Of a DNA stretch of 64,000 nucleotides, positions 8,348 to 17,297 are shown one piece after another. Numbering within the stretch: position 1 is the stretch's first letter; each line of letters starts with the position of its first letter. The notes beneath the pieces were generated by a model that worked only from the letters and a program-made list of their open reading frames with translations, ran no database searches and was not told the origin of the DNA. A program made the position numbers and the translations under genes. Origin of the DNA: JAVVEG01 sp041751425 (GTDB taxonomy: Bacteria; Pseudomonadota; Gammaproteobacteria; Pseudomonadales; Pseudohongiellaceae); assembly GCA_041751425.1 (NCBI GenBank), contig JBGSXL010000033.1, positions 16,746-80,745 of the forward strand. Reading direction: 5' to 3'.

Positions 8348-9427
8348 CTAATACCCTCTAAAACTGTCAGCCAGATAACCTACCGACAGCGCGTAATTGT
8401 TGGCGCAATTGTAACGAAGAATGGCGCGGAAATTATCGTAAGTGACAAAGGCGCGACCACCCTCTCCATCCGGCAATATAATGGATGCCTGAAAATCTAC
8501 ATTGGGTAGCGCCGCTCCATTCAGCGATCGAACACCCGCTGCCTGCCATTGTGGCAAAGACTGCTGGATGGTGTGTCGGCGCAGGACGCTGCAGGAAAAA
8601 CTGGTTTCTGCTTGCTGCCATTGTTCTGCGTTCTGATGGTAATCCGCTGGCAGCACGACTTCCCTGCCCCAGGTTTGATCATCTCTCCAGCCGGCTGCAC
8701 GCAAGTAGTTGGCGATAGATGCAAATACGTCTGCTTTGCTGGTCCAGATATCACGTTTACCATCGCCATCGAAATCCACCGCGAATTGCATGAAACTGGA
8801 AGGCATAAACTGACTCTGGCCCATGGCGCCTGCCCAGGAACCCTTCATATCTGCGTGGCTGATATGGCCCTCGTTTAATATATCCAGCGCGCTCATCAAC
8901 TCTCTGCGAAAATAAGCGGCGCGACGGGGATCATAAGCCAGTGTCACCAGCGCCTGAATCACATCGGTGCCACCGGTAAAATTGCCAAAATTTGTCTCTA
9001 CACCCCAGAATGCGACAATGAAACGGGGCTGCACACCATATTCAGCAGCAACGCGATTCAGCAGCTCGCGATTCTCACGCAGCCGTTCGCGTCCGGTATT
9101 GATGCGCCATGCAGTGACCCGCTTTTCCAGATACTGATCCAGCGTTTCCACAAACTCTGCCTGACTGCGGTCGGCTGCGACAACTTGTGGGATGGGAGTG
9201 ACCGGTATCAGGGCTTGTTCGATGATATCTTCGCGGATTCCGGCTTCACGTGCTTCCGCAATGAGCACCTGTAACCATTCCTGAAATGCCTGCTGATCAG
9301 CGGCATCTTTGCTTTCTTGTGCAATTATGAACGTATTGAGTACAACGGTACCGAGCATCAAAGTTACTGCCTTTACCGCGTGCTTGATCATCAAATTGCG
9401 ACCTCTGTGAAACATACTCAAATTCAA
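8348..9427 (-). CDS. Lytic murein transglycosylase, MltB-like (GH103)
   Basis: Cleaves the MurNAc-GlcNAc bond in peptidoglycan with formation of 1,6-anhydroMurNAc, acting in the periplasm. The 359-residue protein has an N-terminal signal segment ending near TFIIAQES, the catalytic Glu in FWGVETNFGNF (E144), and SWAGAMGQSQFMPSSF, the GH103 substrate groove signature. There is no lipobox, so it is more like soluble MltB relatives than lipoprotein MltB. The start is a TTG with AAAGGAG five bases upstream; an in-frame ATG at 9391 with a weaker site would also leave a complete signal peptide. Confidence 0.88.
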   Translation of the reverse strand: MNLSMFHRGRNLMIKHAVKAVTLMLGTVVLNTFIIAQESKDAADQQAFQEWLQVLIAEAREAGIREDIIEQALIPVTPIPQVVAADRSQAEFVETLDQYLEKRVTAWRINTGRERLRENRELLNRVAAEYGVQPRFIVAFWGVETNFGNFTGGTDVIQALVTLAYDPRRAAYFRRELMSALDILNEGHISHADMKGSWAGAMGQSQFMPSSFMQFAVDFDGDGKRDIWTSKADVFASIANYLRAAGWRDDQTWGREVVLPADYHQNAEQWQQAETSFSCSVLRRHTIQQSLPQWQAAGVRSLNGAALPNVDFQASIILPDGEGGRAFVTYDNFRAILRYNCANNYALSVGYLADSFRGY

Positions 9428-9496
9428 GACTACTCCTTTAAAATTATTTTGTCTAAGCCCTCGGGTGGAAATTTCAGCGTTCCTTTTGCGGTAAAG

Positions 9497-10087
9497 TTAC
9501 AGTGTTTGATACAGGTCATTTTTGCCCCTGAAACACCAATGCCAAGGCTCATAAGTGATGCCGGCAGGGTTATTGCGCGGATAACTCAGAACGAACCCAA
9601 ACTGCGCAGCATTAGCCTGCAACCAGCCAAAGGCCTGCGTTTGCTCGAACTCCTCCTCAAGGCCCGGGCACTCCTCTGTTCCTATATCCACGGCCCGACC
9701 TGTATGGTGCTCGCTGTACCCCGGTGCTGCATTTACGCACAGAATCTGTTCGATAGTCAGGCCCTTGGCCAGCTTTCTCTGGATCAGTTCGCACTGATAA
9801 TCTACGCCACGAAATGCTGAAATCAGCAATAGGGTAATCCCCTGAATTGCAGCCGCCTGAACCATGTCCTGCCAGGCTTGCAACGCGGCGGGAGTGAGCC
9901 GCTGCGGTCGCCCATAAAAATCCAGCCCTGCGTCAACCAACACCTCAGGTTCTGGCTGCAGCATCCAACAGGAATTACTCGCGTAACTGTCCGGTATACC
10001 CAATTGTCGGTGCAACCCACGGACCCGCTGTGGATAGGCAACGCTGTCATCGGTGCTGACAGCCAGATTTTCAGAAACAAACGGCAT
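9497..10087 (-). CDS. D-Ala-D-Ala carboxypeptidase family protein (M15B, VanY/LdcB-like)
   Basis: A 196-residue zinc peptidase of family M15. SEHHTGRAVD matches the SxHxxGxAxD zinc motif (H127, D134), and YEPWHW supplies the catalytic Glu180 and third ligand His183. SAFRGVDYQ is also typical. No signal peptide is evident, so if it acts on peptidoglycan peptides it may do so on recycled cytosolic fragments; export by another route cannot be excluded. It lies upstream of, and on the same strand as, the lytic transglycosylase, which supports a cell-wall role. Confidence 0.83.
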   Translation of the reverse strand: MPFVSENLAVSTDDSVAYPQRVRGLHRQLGIPDSYASNSCWMLQPEPEVLVDAGLDFYGRPQRLTPAALQAWQDMVQAAAIQGITLLLISAFRGVDYQCELIQRKLAKGLTIEQILCVNAAPGYSEHHTGRAVDIGTEECPGLEEEFEQTQAFGWLQANAAQFGFVLSYPRNNPAGITYEPWHWCFRGKNDLYQTL

Positions 10088-10315
10088 AACTCTAATCGTC
10101 CTGAGGAACTGCGCGTGAGGAAACTAGCAGGTGCCCCTATCCTATGTGCTGGGTGTTATTGATGCAAGAGTTGGCCAAGAGCGCAACAAGAGTCCAAAAT
10201 GTCATACATATTGTCCATATAGACATATCAATAACTCACGCTATTTACTATATTTGCCTTAGTTATATTGCATTAAAAGTTAAGACACCAGAACGGTAAA
10301 GAGGTTGCACACGGT
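10088..10315 (+). promoter_or_regulatory. Promoter region of fabY with small inverted repeat
   Basis: AT-rich intergenic DNA ahead of fabY. It contains the small dyad TGTC-CATATA-GACA at 10212-10225 and several further TGTC/GACA half sites nearby. The dyad resembles a repressor operator in shape, but I cannot assign a protein. Confidence 0.3.
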
Positions 10316-12232
10316 ATGTCCAGGTTACCAGTCATCATAGGCTTCGGCGGCATCAACTCCGCTGGTCGCAGTTCCGCACATCACGGCTATCGCCGTCTGG
10401 TGCTGGATAAGCTGTCGCAGGCAGACGCCCAGGAGACGCGTGCGAGTCTGGCCACCTTGATGGGGCTGTTGAGCTACAACAATGGCCAGTGGCTTGATGC
10501 GCAGGGTAGCGCCGTTGCACTGAACACTTATCTGCAATCTATCGCTGGACTGATTCAGAACGGCACGCTGATCCGCAAGTTGGAAAGCAATCTGTTCGAT
10601 CCATCACAACTGCTTTTTCATAAGCGCGCCGTGTTACGCTCTGAAGCTGACAAGCCCATCAGCTTTATTCTCAAGAAACAACACCTGCCGGAGTCCGTCC
10701 CTCTTTCCTGGTTATTAAGCGACGCCGGTGATGGACTCGTTCGTGTCGAGATTCAGGGTCACTTCGATGTATTGACAGAGAACCACCGCAAGTCAGCCGT
10801 CAATACCGCCGGGCAGCTACCCAGTGGCTTCGATCCGGTTAAGCATTATGCTTCCCGTAGTCACCCGCGCGGCCTGCAACTGACTGTCATAGGCGCCAGC
10901 GATGCCATTCAATCGCTGGGTGTGGATTGGGAGACAGTGATGCAAAATGTGTCACCCGACCATATCAGCGTGTACGCTGGCAGCAGCATGAGCCAACTGG
11001 ATTATGACGGCAATGGCGGCATGATGCAGGCGCGTTTGCTGGGCAAGAAAGTCTCCTCAAAACAATTGGCATTGGGTTTTGCAGAAATGCCGGCCGATTT
11101 CATCAATGCCTATATTCTCGGAAATTTAGGGACAACCGGCACCAACGTTGCAGCCTGTGCCACTTTTCTTTACAACCTGCGCCAGGGCATTCGTGATATA
11201 CGTTCCGGCACTCATCGGCTCAGCATTATCGGCACCAGTGAGGCACCTTTGACACCAGAAGTCATCGACGGCTATGCCACCATGGGTGCACTGGCCAGCG
11301 ATGAGGCGTTATTGCTGCTTGATGCTGACAAGGGATTATCCAGCCCCGATCATCAGAGAGCCTGCCGTCCCTTTGGCAACAATGCGGGTTTCACGTTAGC
11401 AGAGTCTGCACAATTTATAGTGCTTTGCGATGATGAACTTGCGCTAAAACTGGGTGCGAACATTCACGGCGCAGTCAACGAAGTTTTCGTCAACGCGGAT
11501 GGCTTTAAGAAATCTATCGCCAGCCCCGGTGTTGGCAATTACATCACGATGGCAAAGGCAGTGGCTGCAACACAAAACATCATTGGTACCGAAGGATTGC
11601 AACAACGCAGCTTCGTGCAGGCACACGGCACCGGTACGCCACAGAATCGCACCACTGAATCACATATCATGAGTGAGATTGCGAAAATCTGGCAGATCAA
11701 ACAATGGCCAGTCGCAGCACTGAAATCCTATATAGGCCACTCATTGGCAACGTCCTCCGCTGATCAACTGGTCAGCAGCCTGGGCGTTTGGAAATACGGC
11801 TTTATTCCCGGTATTCTGACAACGGATCGGGTTGCGGATGATGTGTATCAGGACAATCTTGAGTTTCTGCTCAAGCACAAGGAAGTAGGTGCAACGGGGA
11901 TGGATGCTGTCCTTCTGAACTCCAAGGGTTTCGGCGGCAACAATGCAACTGCTTCTATATTGGCTCCGCATATAGCCAATAAAATGTTGCTGAAGAAACA
12001 TGGCGCAAAAAACATCGCAGAGTATCAGCAACGCAATGAGGCTGTGCTGGAAAAGTCAGCCGCTTACGACAAAGCAGCTATTGCGGGTCAGGTGGCGCCT
12101 ATATATCGTTTTGACCACAACGTGCTGCACGGAGAAGATCTGCAACTACGTAGAGAGTCAATGCGAGTGGCGGGTCATGCGCAGGAAATCGATCTGAATG
12201 TCGAGAACAGTTATCCCGATATGTGCGAATAA
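10316..12232 (+). CDS. fabY: Beta-ketoacyl-ACP synthase FabY
   Basis: A 638-residue thiolase-fold condensing enzyme of the FabY type known from Pseudomonas aeruginosa, where it condenses acetyl-CoA with malonyl-ACP to start fatty-acid synthesis in place of FabH. The catalytic triad is visible: Cys281 in TNVAACATF, His437 in QAHGTGTPQN and His475 in SYIGHSLATSS. The long N-terminal region and overall length fit FabY rather than FabB/FabF (about 410 residues). It is monocistronic, with its stop only 3 bp from the convergent fumarase stop. No fabH is present in the window. Confidence 0.9.
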   Translation: MSRLPVIIGFGGINSAGRSSAHHGYRRLVLDKLSQADAQETRASLATLMGLLSYNNGQWLDAQGSAVALNTYLQSIAGLIQNGTLIRKLESNLFDPSQLLFHKRAVLRSEADKPISFILKKQHLPESVPLSWLLSDAGDGLVRVEIQGHFDVLTENHRKSAVNTAGQLPSGFDPVKHYASRSHPRGLQLTVIGASDAIQSLGVDWETVMQNVSPDHISVYAGSSMSQLDYDGNGGMMQARLLGKKVSSKQLALGFAEMPADFINAYILGNLGTTGTNVAACATFLYNLRQGIRDIRSGTHRLSIIGTSEAPLTPEVIDGYATMGALASDEALLLLDADKGLSSPDHQRACRPFGNNAGFTLAESAQFIVLCDDELALKLGANIHGAVNEVFVNADGFKKSIASPGVGNYITMAKAVAATQNIIGTEGLQQRSFVQAHGTGTPQNRTTESHIMSEIAKIWQIKQWPVAALKSYIGHSLATSSADQLVSSLGVWKYGFIPGILTTDRVADDVYQDNLEFLLKHKEVGATGMDAVLLNSKGFGGNNATASILAPHIANKMLLKKHGAKNIAEYQQRNEAVLEKSAAYDKAAIAGQVAPIYRFDHNVLHGEDLQLRRESMRVAGHAQEIDLNVENSYPDMCE

Positions 12233-12235
12233 CAC

Positions 12236-13762
12236 TCACTTGACCGTAACGGGTTGAGCCTCAGCAATGCGCTTTTGCCACTCCGCCGGCCCGGTACGAT
12301 GCACAGATGTACCATTCACATCCACGGCAACTGTTACCGGCATATCTTCCACTTCAAACTCATGAATGGCCTCCATCCCCAAATCCTCGAACGCCACGAT
12401 TCGCGCTTTGCGAATCGCCTTGGACACCAGATAGGCCGCACCACCCACTGCCATCAGATAAACAGCACTGTGCTTCTTGATGGCATCAATAGCTACCTGA
12501 CCCCTTTCAGCTTTTCCGATCATGCCCAGCAGACCGGTTTTTTCCAGCAGAGTGTCAGTAAATTTGTCCATGCGTGTTGCCGTTGTCGGTCCGGCTGGTC
12601 CAATCACCTCTTCACGCACCGGGTCTACCGGGCCAACGTAATAGATAAAGCGTCCTTTTAAATCCACACCGGCAGGAAGTGATTCACCGCGGGCAAACAT
12701 TTCCACCATGCGTTTATGTGCCGCGTCGCGCCCGGTCAGCATCTTGCCCGACAACAATAAAGTTTCGCCGGGCTGCCACTGTTTGACGTCTTCCGGTGTA
12801 ACGGTATCCAGATTCACTCGACGTGCGCTGGCACCCGCATCCCAGGTAATCTGTGGCCAGTCCTCCAGCTTCGGTGTTGTCAGATGCGCAGGACCATCAC
12901 CTTTCAAAACAAAATGTGCATGACGCGTTGCTGCACAGTTGGGAATCATCGCCACCGGCAATGAAGCTGCATGAGTAGGATAATCCTTGATCTTGATATC
13001 CAGCACCGTAGTCAGTCCGCCCAGACCCTGCGCGCCTATACCCAGGGCATTGACCTTATCCATAATCTCCAGACGCAATTCTTCCACTTTGTTCTGCGGA
13101 CCACGTGCACGCAGGTCGTGAATATCAATTGGGTCCATTAACGCTTCCTTGGCCAGTACAGCGGCTTTTTCTGCCGTGCCGCCAATGCCTATGCCCAGCA
13201 TCCCCGGCGGGCACCAACCCGCTCCCATGGTGGGCACTGTTTTCAGCACCCAGTCGACGATGCTGTCGCTGGGGTTCAGCATGACCATCTTTGCTTTATT
13301 CTCGGAGCCGCCGCCTTTGGCTGCCACGGTAACATCCAACTCATCTCCGGGAACAACCTCCATGTGAATCACTGCCGGTGTATTGTCCTTGGTGTTTTTC
13401 CGCGCGCCCGCAGGATCAGACAGAATGGATGCGCGCAGTACATTGTCCGGATGCAGATAAGCACGACGTACACCTTCATTGATCATATCCGCAACACTCA
13501 AGTTGCCCTGCCAGCTCACACCCATACCAATTTTCAGGAATACTGTAACAATGCCTGTGTCCTGACAGATTGGCCGTTTACCCTCTGCGCACAGGCGCGA
13601 GTTGATCAGAATCTGCGCCATGGCGTCTTTCGCCGCCTGCGACTCCTCGCGCTCATAAGCCTCATTGACCGCCTGAATGAAATCCAGCGGGTGATAATAG
13701 GAGATATACTGCAGTGCGTCGGCAACGCTCTGGATAAGATCATCTTGTCGAATTACGGTCAT
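12236..13762 (-). CDS. Class I (iron-sulfur) fumarate hydratase
   Basis: Interconverts fumarate and malate using a [4Fe-4S] cluster. The 508-residue single-chain protein fuses the alpha region (CQDTGIV near 82, GWCPPGMLGIGIGG near 192, CAATRHAH near 284; these supply the cluster cysteines) and the beta region (GKMLTGRDAAHKRM, GPAGPTTATRMD). Fused class I fumarases correspond to FumA/FumB in length. It is convergent with fabY with almost no gap and no recognisable terminator between them. Confidence 0.93.
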   Translation of the reverse strand: MTVIRQDDLIQSVADALQYISYYHPLDFIQAVNEAYEREESQAAKDAMAQILINSRLCAEGKRPICQDTGIVTVFLKIGMGVSWQGNLSVADMINEGVRRAYLHPDNVLRASILSDPAGARKNTKDNTPAVIHMEVVPGDELDVTVAAKGGGSENKAKMVMLNPSDSIVDWVLKTVPTMGAGWCPPGMLGIGIGGTAEKAAVLAKEALMDPIDIHDLRARGPQNKVEELRLEIMDKVNALGIGAQGLGGLTTVLDIKIKDYPTHAASLPVAMIPNCAATRHAHFVLKGDGPAHLTTPKLEDWPQITWDAGASARRVNLDTVTPEDVKQWQPGETLLLSGKMLTGRDAAHKRMVEMFARGESLPAGVDLKGRFIYYVGPVDPVREEVIGPAGPTTATRMDKFTDTLLEKTGLLGMIGKAERGQVAIDAIKKHSAVYLMAVGGAAYLVSKAIRKARIVAFEDLGMEAIHEFEVEDMPVTVAVDVNGTSVHRTGPAEWQKRIAEAQPVTVK

Positions 13763-13876
13763 CAGAAGTGTCCTGAGGATGGGATTGTCTGTTTAAAAAT
13801 GCGGGCAAGTTTATCACACATCCATTAGAATCGATGGCCAACACTTTTCAGAAAACCTGACAAAACGAGCCTGAAT

Positions 13877-14641
13877 ATGACGCCTTCTGCCGATGCAAAC
13901 ATTCTCTATTCCCATGACAACGGTGTATTCATTCTGCAAATAAGCCGTCCGGACAAGAAAAATGCCCTGACACAAACCATGTATAAAGCATTGGCTGACG
14001 GCATCAAGCAGGCCGACGCGGACCCTGCCATCAATGTGATACTGATTCGTGGCACCCACGATTGCTTTACCAGCGGCAATGACGTCAACGACTTCGTCAA
14101 TTCGACCCATCAAACTGGTGAGAGCAAATCCGTGCAGTTCATGAAGGCAATTGGAACAGCCCAGAAACCGGTTATTGCTGCCGTGGGCGGGCTGGCTATT
14201 GGTATAGGCACCACCATGCTGTTTCATTGCGACCTGGTATATGCGTCTGAGGAGTGCTATCTGCAGTTGCCATTCACCAGACTGGGGCTGTGCCCGGAGG
14301 CAGGTTCAAGCATGTTGCTGCCGCAGGCCATTGGCCACCAACGCGCATCGGAGCTGCTGTTACTGGGAGAACGATTTGCACCGGAGAAAGCCCAGCAGTA
14401 TGGCATTGTGAATGAAGTACTGCCGTCAGATGTGTTTCTGGACTACGCACTAGGCAAAGCCAGAGAGCTGGCGAAATTGCCTGCAGAATCAGTGCGGGCT
14501 TCCAAAGCATTGATCAAACGCAATCATACGCAACCGCTTTATGACACTATTTCATTGGAACTACAGATGTTTGCACGCCTACTACAATCGCCCGAAGCTC
14601 AGGCGATCATGCAGGCGTTTTTGAACAAGAAAAAAGCTTAG
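13877..14641 (+). CDS. Crotonase-fold enzyme, likely Delta3-Delta2-enoyl-CoA isomerase
   Basis: A 254-residue crotonase with oxyanion-hole segments SGNDVNDF and GGLAIGIG. The two hydratase glutamates are missing: the GGCEL position reads GTTML and the QPE position reads LPF. Instead there is LGLCPEAGSS, the arrangement of the ECI2/peroxisomal isomerase group, whose catalytic Glu lies in PEGxSS (E141 here). That argues for double-bond isomerisation of unsaturated acyl-CoAs during beta-oxidation rather than hydration. It overlaps the convergent downstream gene by 4 bp. Confidence 0.82.
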   Translation: MTPSADANILYSHDNGVFILQISRPDKKNALTQTMYKALADGIKQADADPAINVILIRGTHDCFTSGNDVNDFVNSTHQTGESKSVQFMKAIGTAQKPVIAAVGGLAIGIGTTMLFHCDLVYASEECYLQLPFTRLGLCPEAGSSMLLPQAIGHQRASELLLLGERFAPEKAQQYGIVNEVLPSDVFLDYALGKARELAKLPAESVRASKALIKRNHTQPLYDTISLELQMFARLLQSPEAQAIMQAFLNKKKA

Positions 14642-15642
14642 GTTGGAATTCTCATTCTGCAAACCCAAGAATTTCCTGGAACATCATCTACCCACCAGAT
14701 GTAACCGTTCGATACTGACATGCCATGTGGTTGCGGGTGATCATCGGCGAGACGAATGGCATCAATAACTTCGCCAGTGTCGGGATCCCGTTTGTAGAAT
14801 GAGCTGACATCCGAATCAGATTCCCACAAGTAATCTCCGTCAAACCCAATACCATGAGGACGCTTGTGAACTGACGGTATGATGTTTTCCACTGTCCAGG
14901 TTGCGGGATCAATGCGATAAATCATGCGCGATGGAGGCACAGCAACAAACAGCTTGCCATCCTTAACATCCATTCCGTGAGCTCCAGTGCCTTCTCGCCA
15001 TTGTCCGGGAACCGTTTGGTCGGGGCCACCAGTGGCACCTGATGCCATTGATCCCGGCGCACCTGGCGGAACTTCCTGCGGAGAAGCAGTTGGTGATCTT
15101 TCCAGCGGGCCGTCACGGCGTACTGGATCCCACGGCGCGTTGTAAATAACTCCAGCACCGGGCGTGAAATGTGAGGAGATTGTTCTGCCCGTATGTGCGT
15201 CAGCACGGATGATTTCACGGCTATACGTGGCCGCTATCCACAAATCAGTCCCATCGTGCGTGAGTCCACTCGGAGTTTCTCCACCAGTACGAAAATCGCG
15301 AATAACATTGCCATTATCGGGGTTGCACAGATATACATGGCTTTGTCGTTGTCCATGTGGCCCTCTGGATTGTCCATCAATCATCCACATACCCTCAGAC
15401 GTCATTTGCATACCGTTCGACGCGGGAAAGGATGTCTGCCACAAAACTTCAACGTTACGGGCAGCGCGCGGTGTAGGCAAAGCCTTCCAGGCGAAGGTTC
15501 TGTATTGATCTGCGGAACCTCCTGTCGATGCATAAGCACGTGAAGAACCACTCGGTATGGCAATACCACCAGCCCCTATTGCCGCACTGCCAGCGAATAC
15601 TGCTGCTGACTTAAGAAAGTTTCTGCGATTATTATTCTTCAT
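14638..15642 (-). CDS. Tat-exported beta-propeller protein A (streptogramin-lyase/SMP-30-like)
   Basis: A 334-residue protein with a twin-arginine leader (RRNFLKSAAVF, then a hydrophobic stretch and a SRAYAS cleavage region), followed by repeated blade-like segments such as GLTHDGTDLWIAAT, GMDVKDGKLFVAV, GIGFDGDYLWESD and GMSVSNGYIWWVDD. Repeats of this type form six- or seven-bladed propellers of the Vgb/NHL/SMP-30 kind; the sequence does not fix whether it is an enzyme or a binding protein. A paralogue is encoded at 20263-21153 in the same cluster. Tat export implies folding or cofactor loading before secretion. The start has AGGAGG upstream. A perfect palindrome lies about 55 bp ahead of the gene. 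Confidence 0.75.
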   Translation of the reverse strand: MKNNNRRNFLKSAAVFAGSAAIGAGGIAIPSGSSRAYASTGGSADQYRTFAWKALPTPRAARNVEVLWQTSFPASNGMQMTSEGMWMIDGQSRGPHGQRQSHVYLCNPDNGNVIRDFRTGGETPSGLTHDGTDLWIAATYSREIIRADAHTGRTISSHFTPGAGVIYNAPWDPVRRDGPLERSPTASPQEVPPGAPGSMASGATGGPDQTVPGQWREGTGAHGMDVKDGKLFVAVPPSRMIYRIDPATWTVENIIPSVHKRPHGIGFDGDYLWESDSDVSSFYKRDPDTGEVIDAIRLADDHPQPHGMSVSNGYIWWVDDVPGNSWVCRMRIPT

Positions 15643-15697
15643 GTCGGTTGCGCCTCCTCATTTGAGAGGAGCTTTTCCTCTCTTTGGTTTAATATAA

Positions 15698-15720
15698 TCT
15701 TATTTATACTATAAATAAGA
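15698..15720. promoter_or_regulatory. 23-bp perfect palindrome, candidate operator
   Basis: Arms TCTTATTTATA (15698-15708) and TATAAATAAGA (15710-15720) flank a single central C. It lies upstream of beta-propeller A on the minus strand. The core TTATTTATA recurs ahead of the cluster's TonB receptor (24168-24176), and the related AGTATTTAT occurs three times in the divergent promoter at 26404-26490. I infer a shared operator, possibly for the GntR/FCD regulator at 28271. Confidence 0.55.
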
Positions 15721-15805
15721 CTAAGCTAATTTATACGATATATTCCTTTTTTTTGCAAGTCATTAGACCTGTAAAAAAAACGATATCGGGTAACCGTAAA
15801 GTCCC

Positions 15806-15832
15806 AAAAAAAAGGCGGCCCAAAGAGCCGCC
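15806..15832 (-). terminator. Intrinsic terminator downstream of the MFS transporter gene
   Basis: On the minus strand, stem GGCGGC / GCCGCC (15827-15832 and 15814-15819) with a 7-nt loop is followed by eight T residues (15806-15813). It lies about 110 bp after the MFS stop codon and separates that transcript from beta-propeller A. The remainder of the 15643-15939 gap holds no gene. Confidence 0.85.
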
Positions 15833-15939
15833 GAAGAGAGGACCACTACATCATGCTCTTGCTAAACCTTCTCAGGTTAAAGGCTGAAAATGCCGGATTT
15901 CGATGTGCTCCGGTATTAAATTGAAACAAGGTTTTCACC

Positions 15940-17217
15940 TCAAAGTTTTTCCTCAAAAAGCGTTTTTGATGCGTCAATTTTCAGGAATAAAACCGCAGCA
16001 AACAACGACAATGCTCCGAGTATTGTGAACGCCAGATTCCAGTCAGCATAGGTCACAATATAGCCGGTCGCCGCTGCTGCAATGGCACCAGCGATGTTGC
16101 CAAAAGTGTTCATTACGGAAGCAACGGATCCGGCATACTCCTTGCCTACATCCAAAGTAACAGCCCACGACACACCAACAGTTACTTCAAGGCCGAAGAC
16201 TGCAATTGCAAAGAAAAATACACTGATAAGTGGGTCGGGCGCTGAAGAGGCAAATGGCACCATTACACCAGCAATAACGAATCCGATTATGGCGACTACC
16301 CTGCGCGCAAACTTAAGATTATTGGTGCGCTTGAGCAGATGATCAGAATAGTATCCACCTACCAGGTTACCAATCACACCGCCCGCTAAAGGCGCACTTG
16401 CGTACATGCCCATTTCTGCCAGCGTAAAATCACGCGCTTGAATCAAATAGGTAGGAAACCACGTCAGGAAGGTAACTATTCCGTATCCGTAACAAAAATA
16501 CATAGCGGAGATTAACCACATCTGTGGATTTCTCAGTATCTGTTTCCAAGGCACTATTTTCTTGACGGTCGTGGCTCGCCCCAATGAGTGTTCAAGCTTT
16601 TCAAGTTCAGCGACATTCACACTTTCATGCTCACGTGGATCATCGCGGTAGTACCAGTACCAAACAGCTGCCCAAAGCCAGCCAAGAACTGCAAAGATGA
16701 CAAAAGCCGCCTGCCAATTCCAAAATGCAATAATTACTACTACCAATGGCGGGGTTAATGCTGCAGACAGTCTTGCACCTGCGTGAGTTACCCCCTGCGC
16801 CCAGCCTCGTTCCGCCGGTAGCATCCAGCGAGACAATGCTCGTGTTGCGATGGGAAATGCACCAGCTTCACCCGCACCGAACAAAAACCGGCACACGATC
16901 ATTGACGATGCTGACCACATGAATGCAGTCCCTGCAGTGAAGATGGACCAGTACGCTGTAATTCCCGCCAATGTTTTTCTTGGACCAAAGCGATCGCCCA
17001 TCCAACCACCCGGTATTTGAAACAAGGCATAACTAATTTGAAAGGCTGCAAATATCCAGCCCATTGTTACTGCGTCGAAACCCAAGTCCTCTTGCATGGA
17101 AGGTGCAGCAACAGAAATCACAACTCTGTCCATATAGGTGTTCATATACATCAAAACAACAAGCCATAGGACTATATGCCTGGTTCGAGTTGCTCTTTCC
17201 ATAACGACATTTTCCAT
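15940..17217 (-). CDS. MFS transporter, anion:cation symporter (ACS) type
   Basis: A 425-residue inner-membrane carrier with about 12 hydrophobic segments. The loop 2-3 signature GWMGDRFGPRK and the N-terminal YMDRVVISVAAPSMQEDLG are typical of the ACS subfamily, which moves organic anions such as hexuronates, phthalate or 4-hydroxyphenylacetate with protons. The ATG at 17217 has GAGAGGG upstream. It sits inside the catabolic island between beta-propeller A and the amidohydrolase, so it probably imports the island's substrate or a breakdown product; the actual substrate cannot be read from sequence. Confidence 0.87.
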   Translation of the reverse strand: MENVVMERATRTRHIVLWLVVLMYMNTYMDRVVISVAAPSMQEDLGFDAVTMGWIFAAFQISYALFQIPGGWMGDRFGPRKTLAGITAYWSIFTAGTAFMWSASSMIVCRFLFGAGEAGAFPIATRALSRWMLPAERGWAQGVTHAGARLSAALTPPLVVVIIAFWNWQAAFVIFAVLGWLWAAVWYWYYRDDPREHESVNVAELEKLEHSLGRATTVKKIVPWKQILRNPQMWLISAMYFCYGYGIVTFLTWFPTYLIQARDFTLAEMGMYASAPLAGGVIGNLVGGYYSDHLLKRTNNLKFARRVVAIIGFVIAGVMVPFASSAPDPLISVFFFAIAVFGLEVTVGVSWAVTLDVGKEYAGSVASVMNTFGNIAGAIAAAATGYIVTYADWNLAFTILGALSLFAAVLFLKIDASKTLFEEKL

Positions 17218-17297
17218 GGAACGTACCCTCTCTAAAGATCAATTTTTATTATGTACCTGCGTACTTATCACCATCAGCATTCATTCGAAAACAGCTG

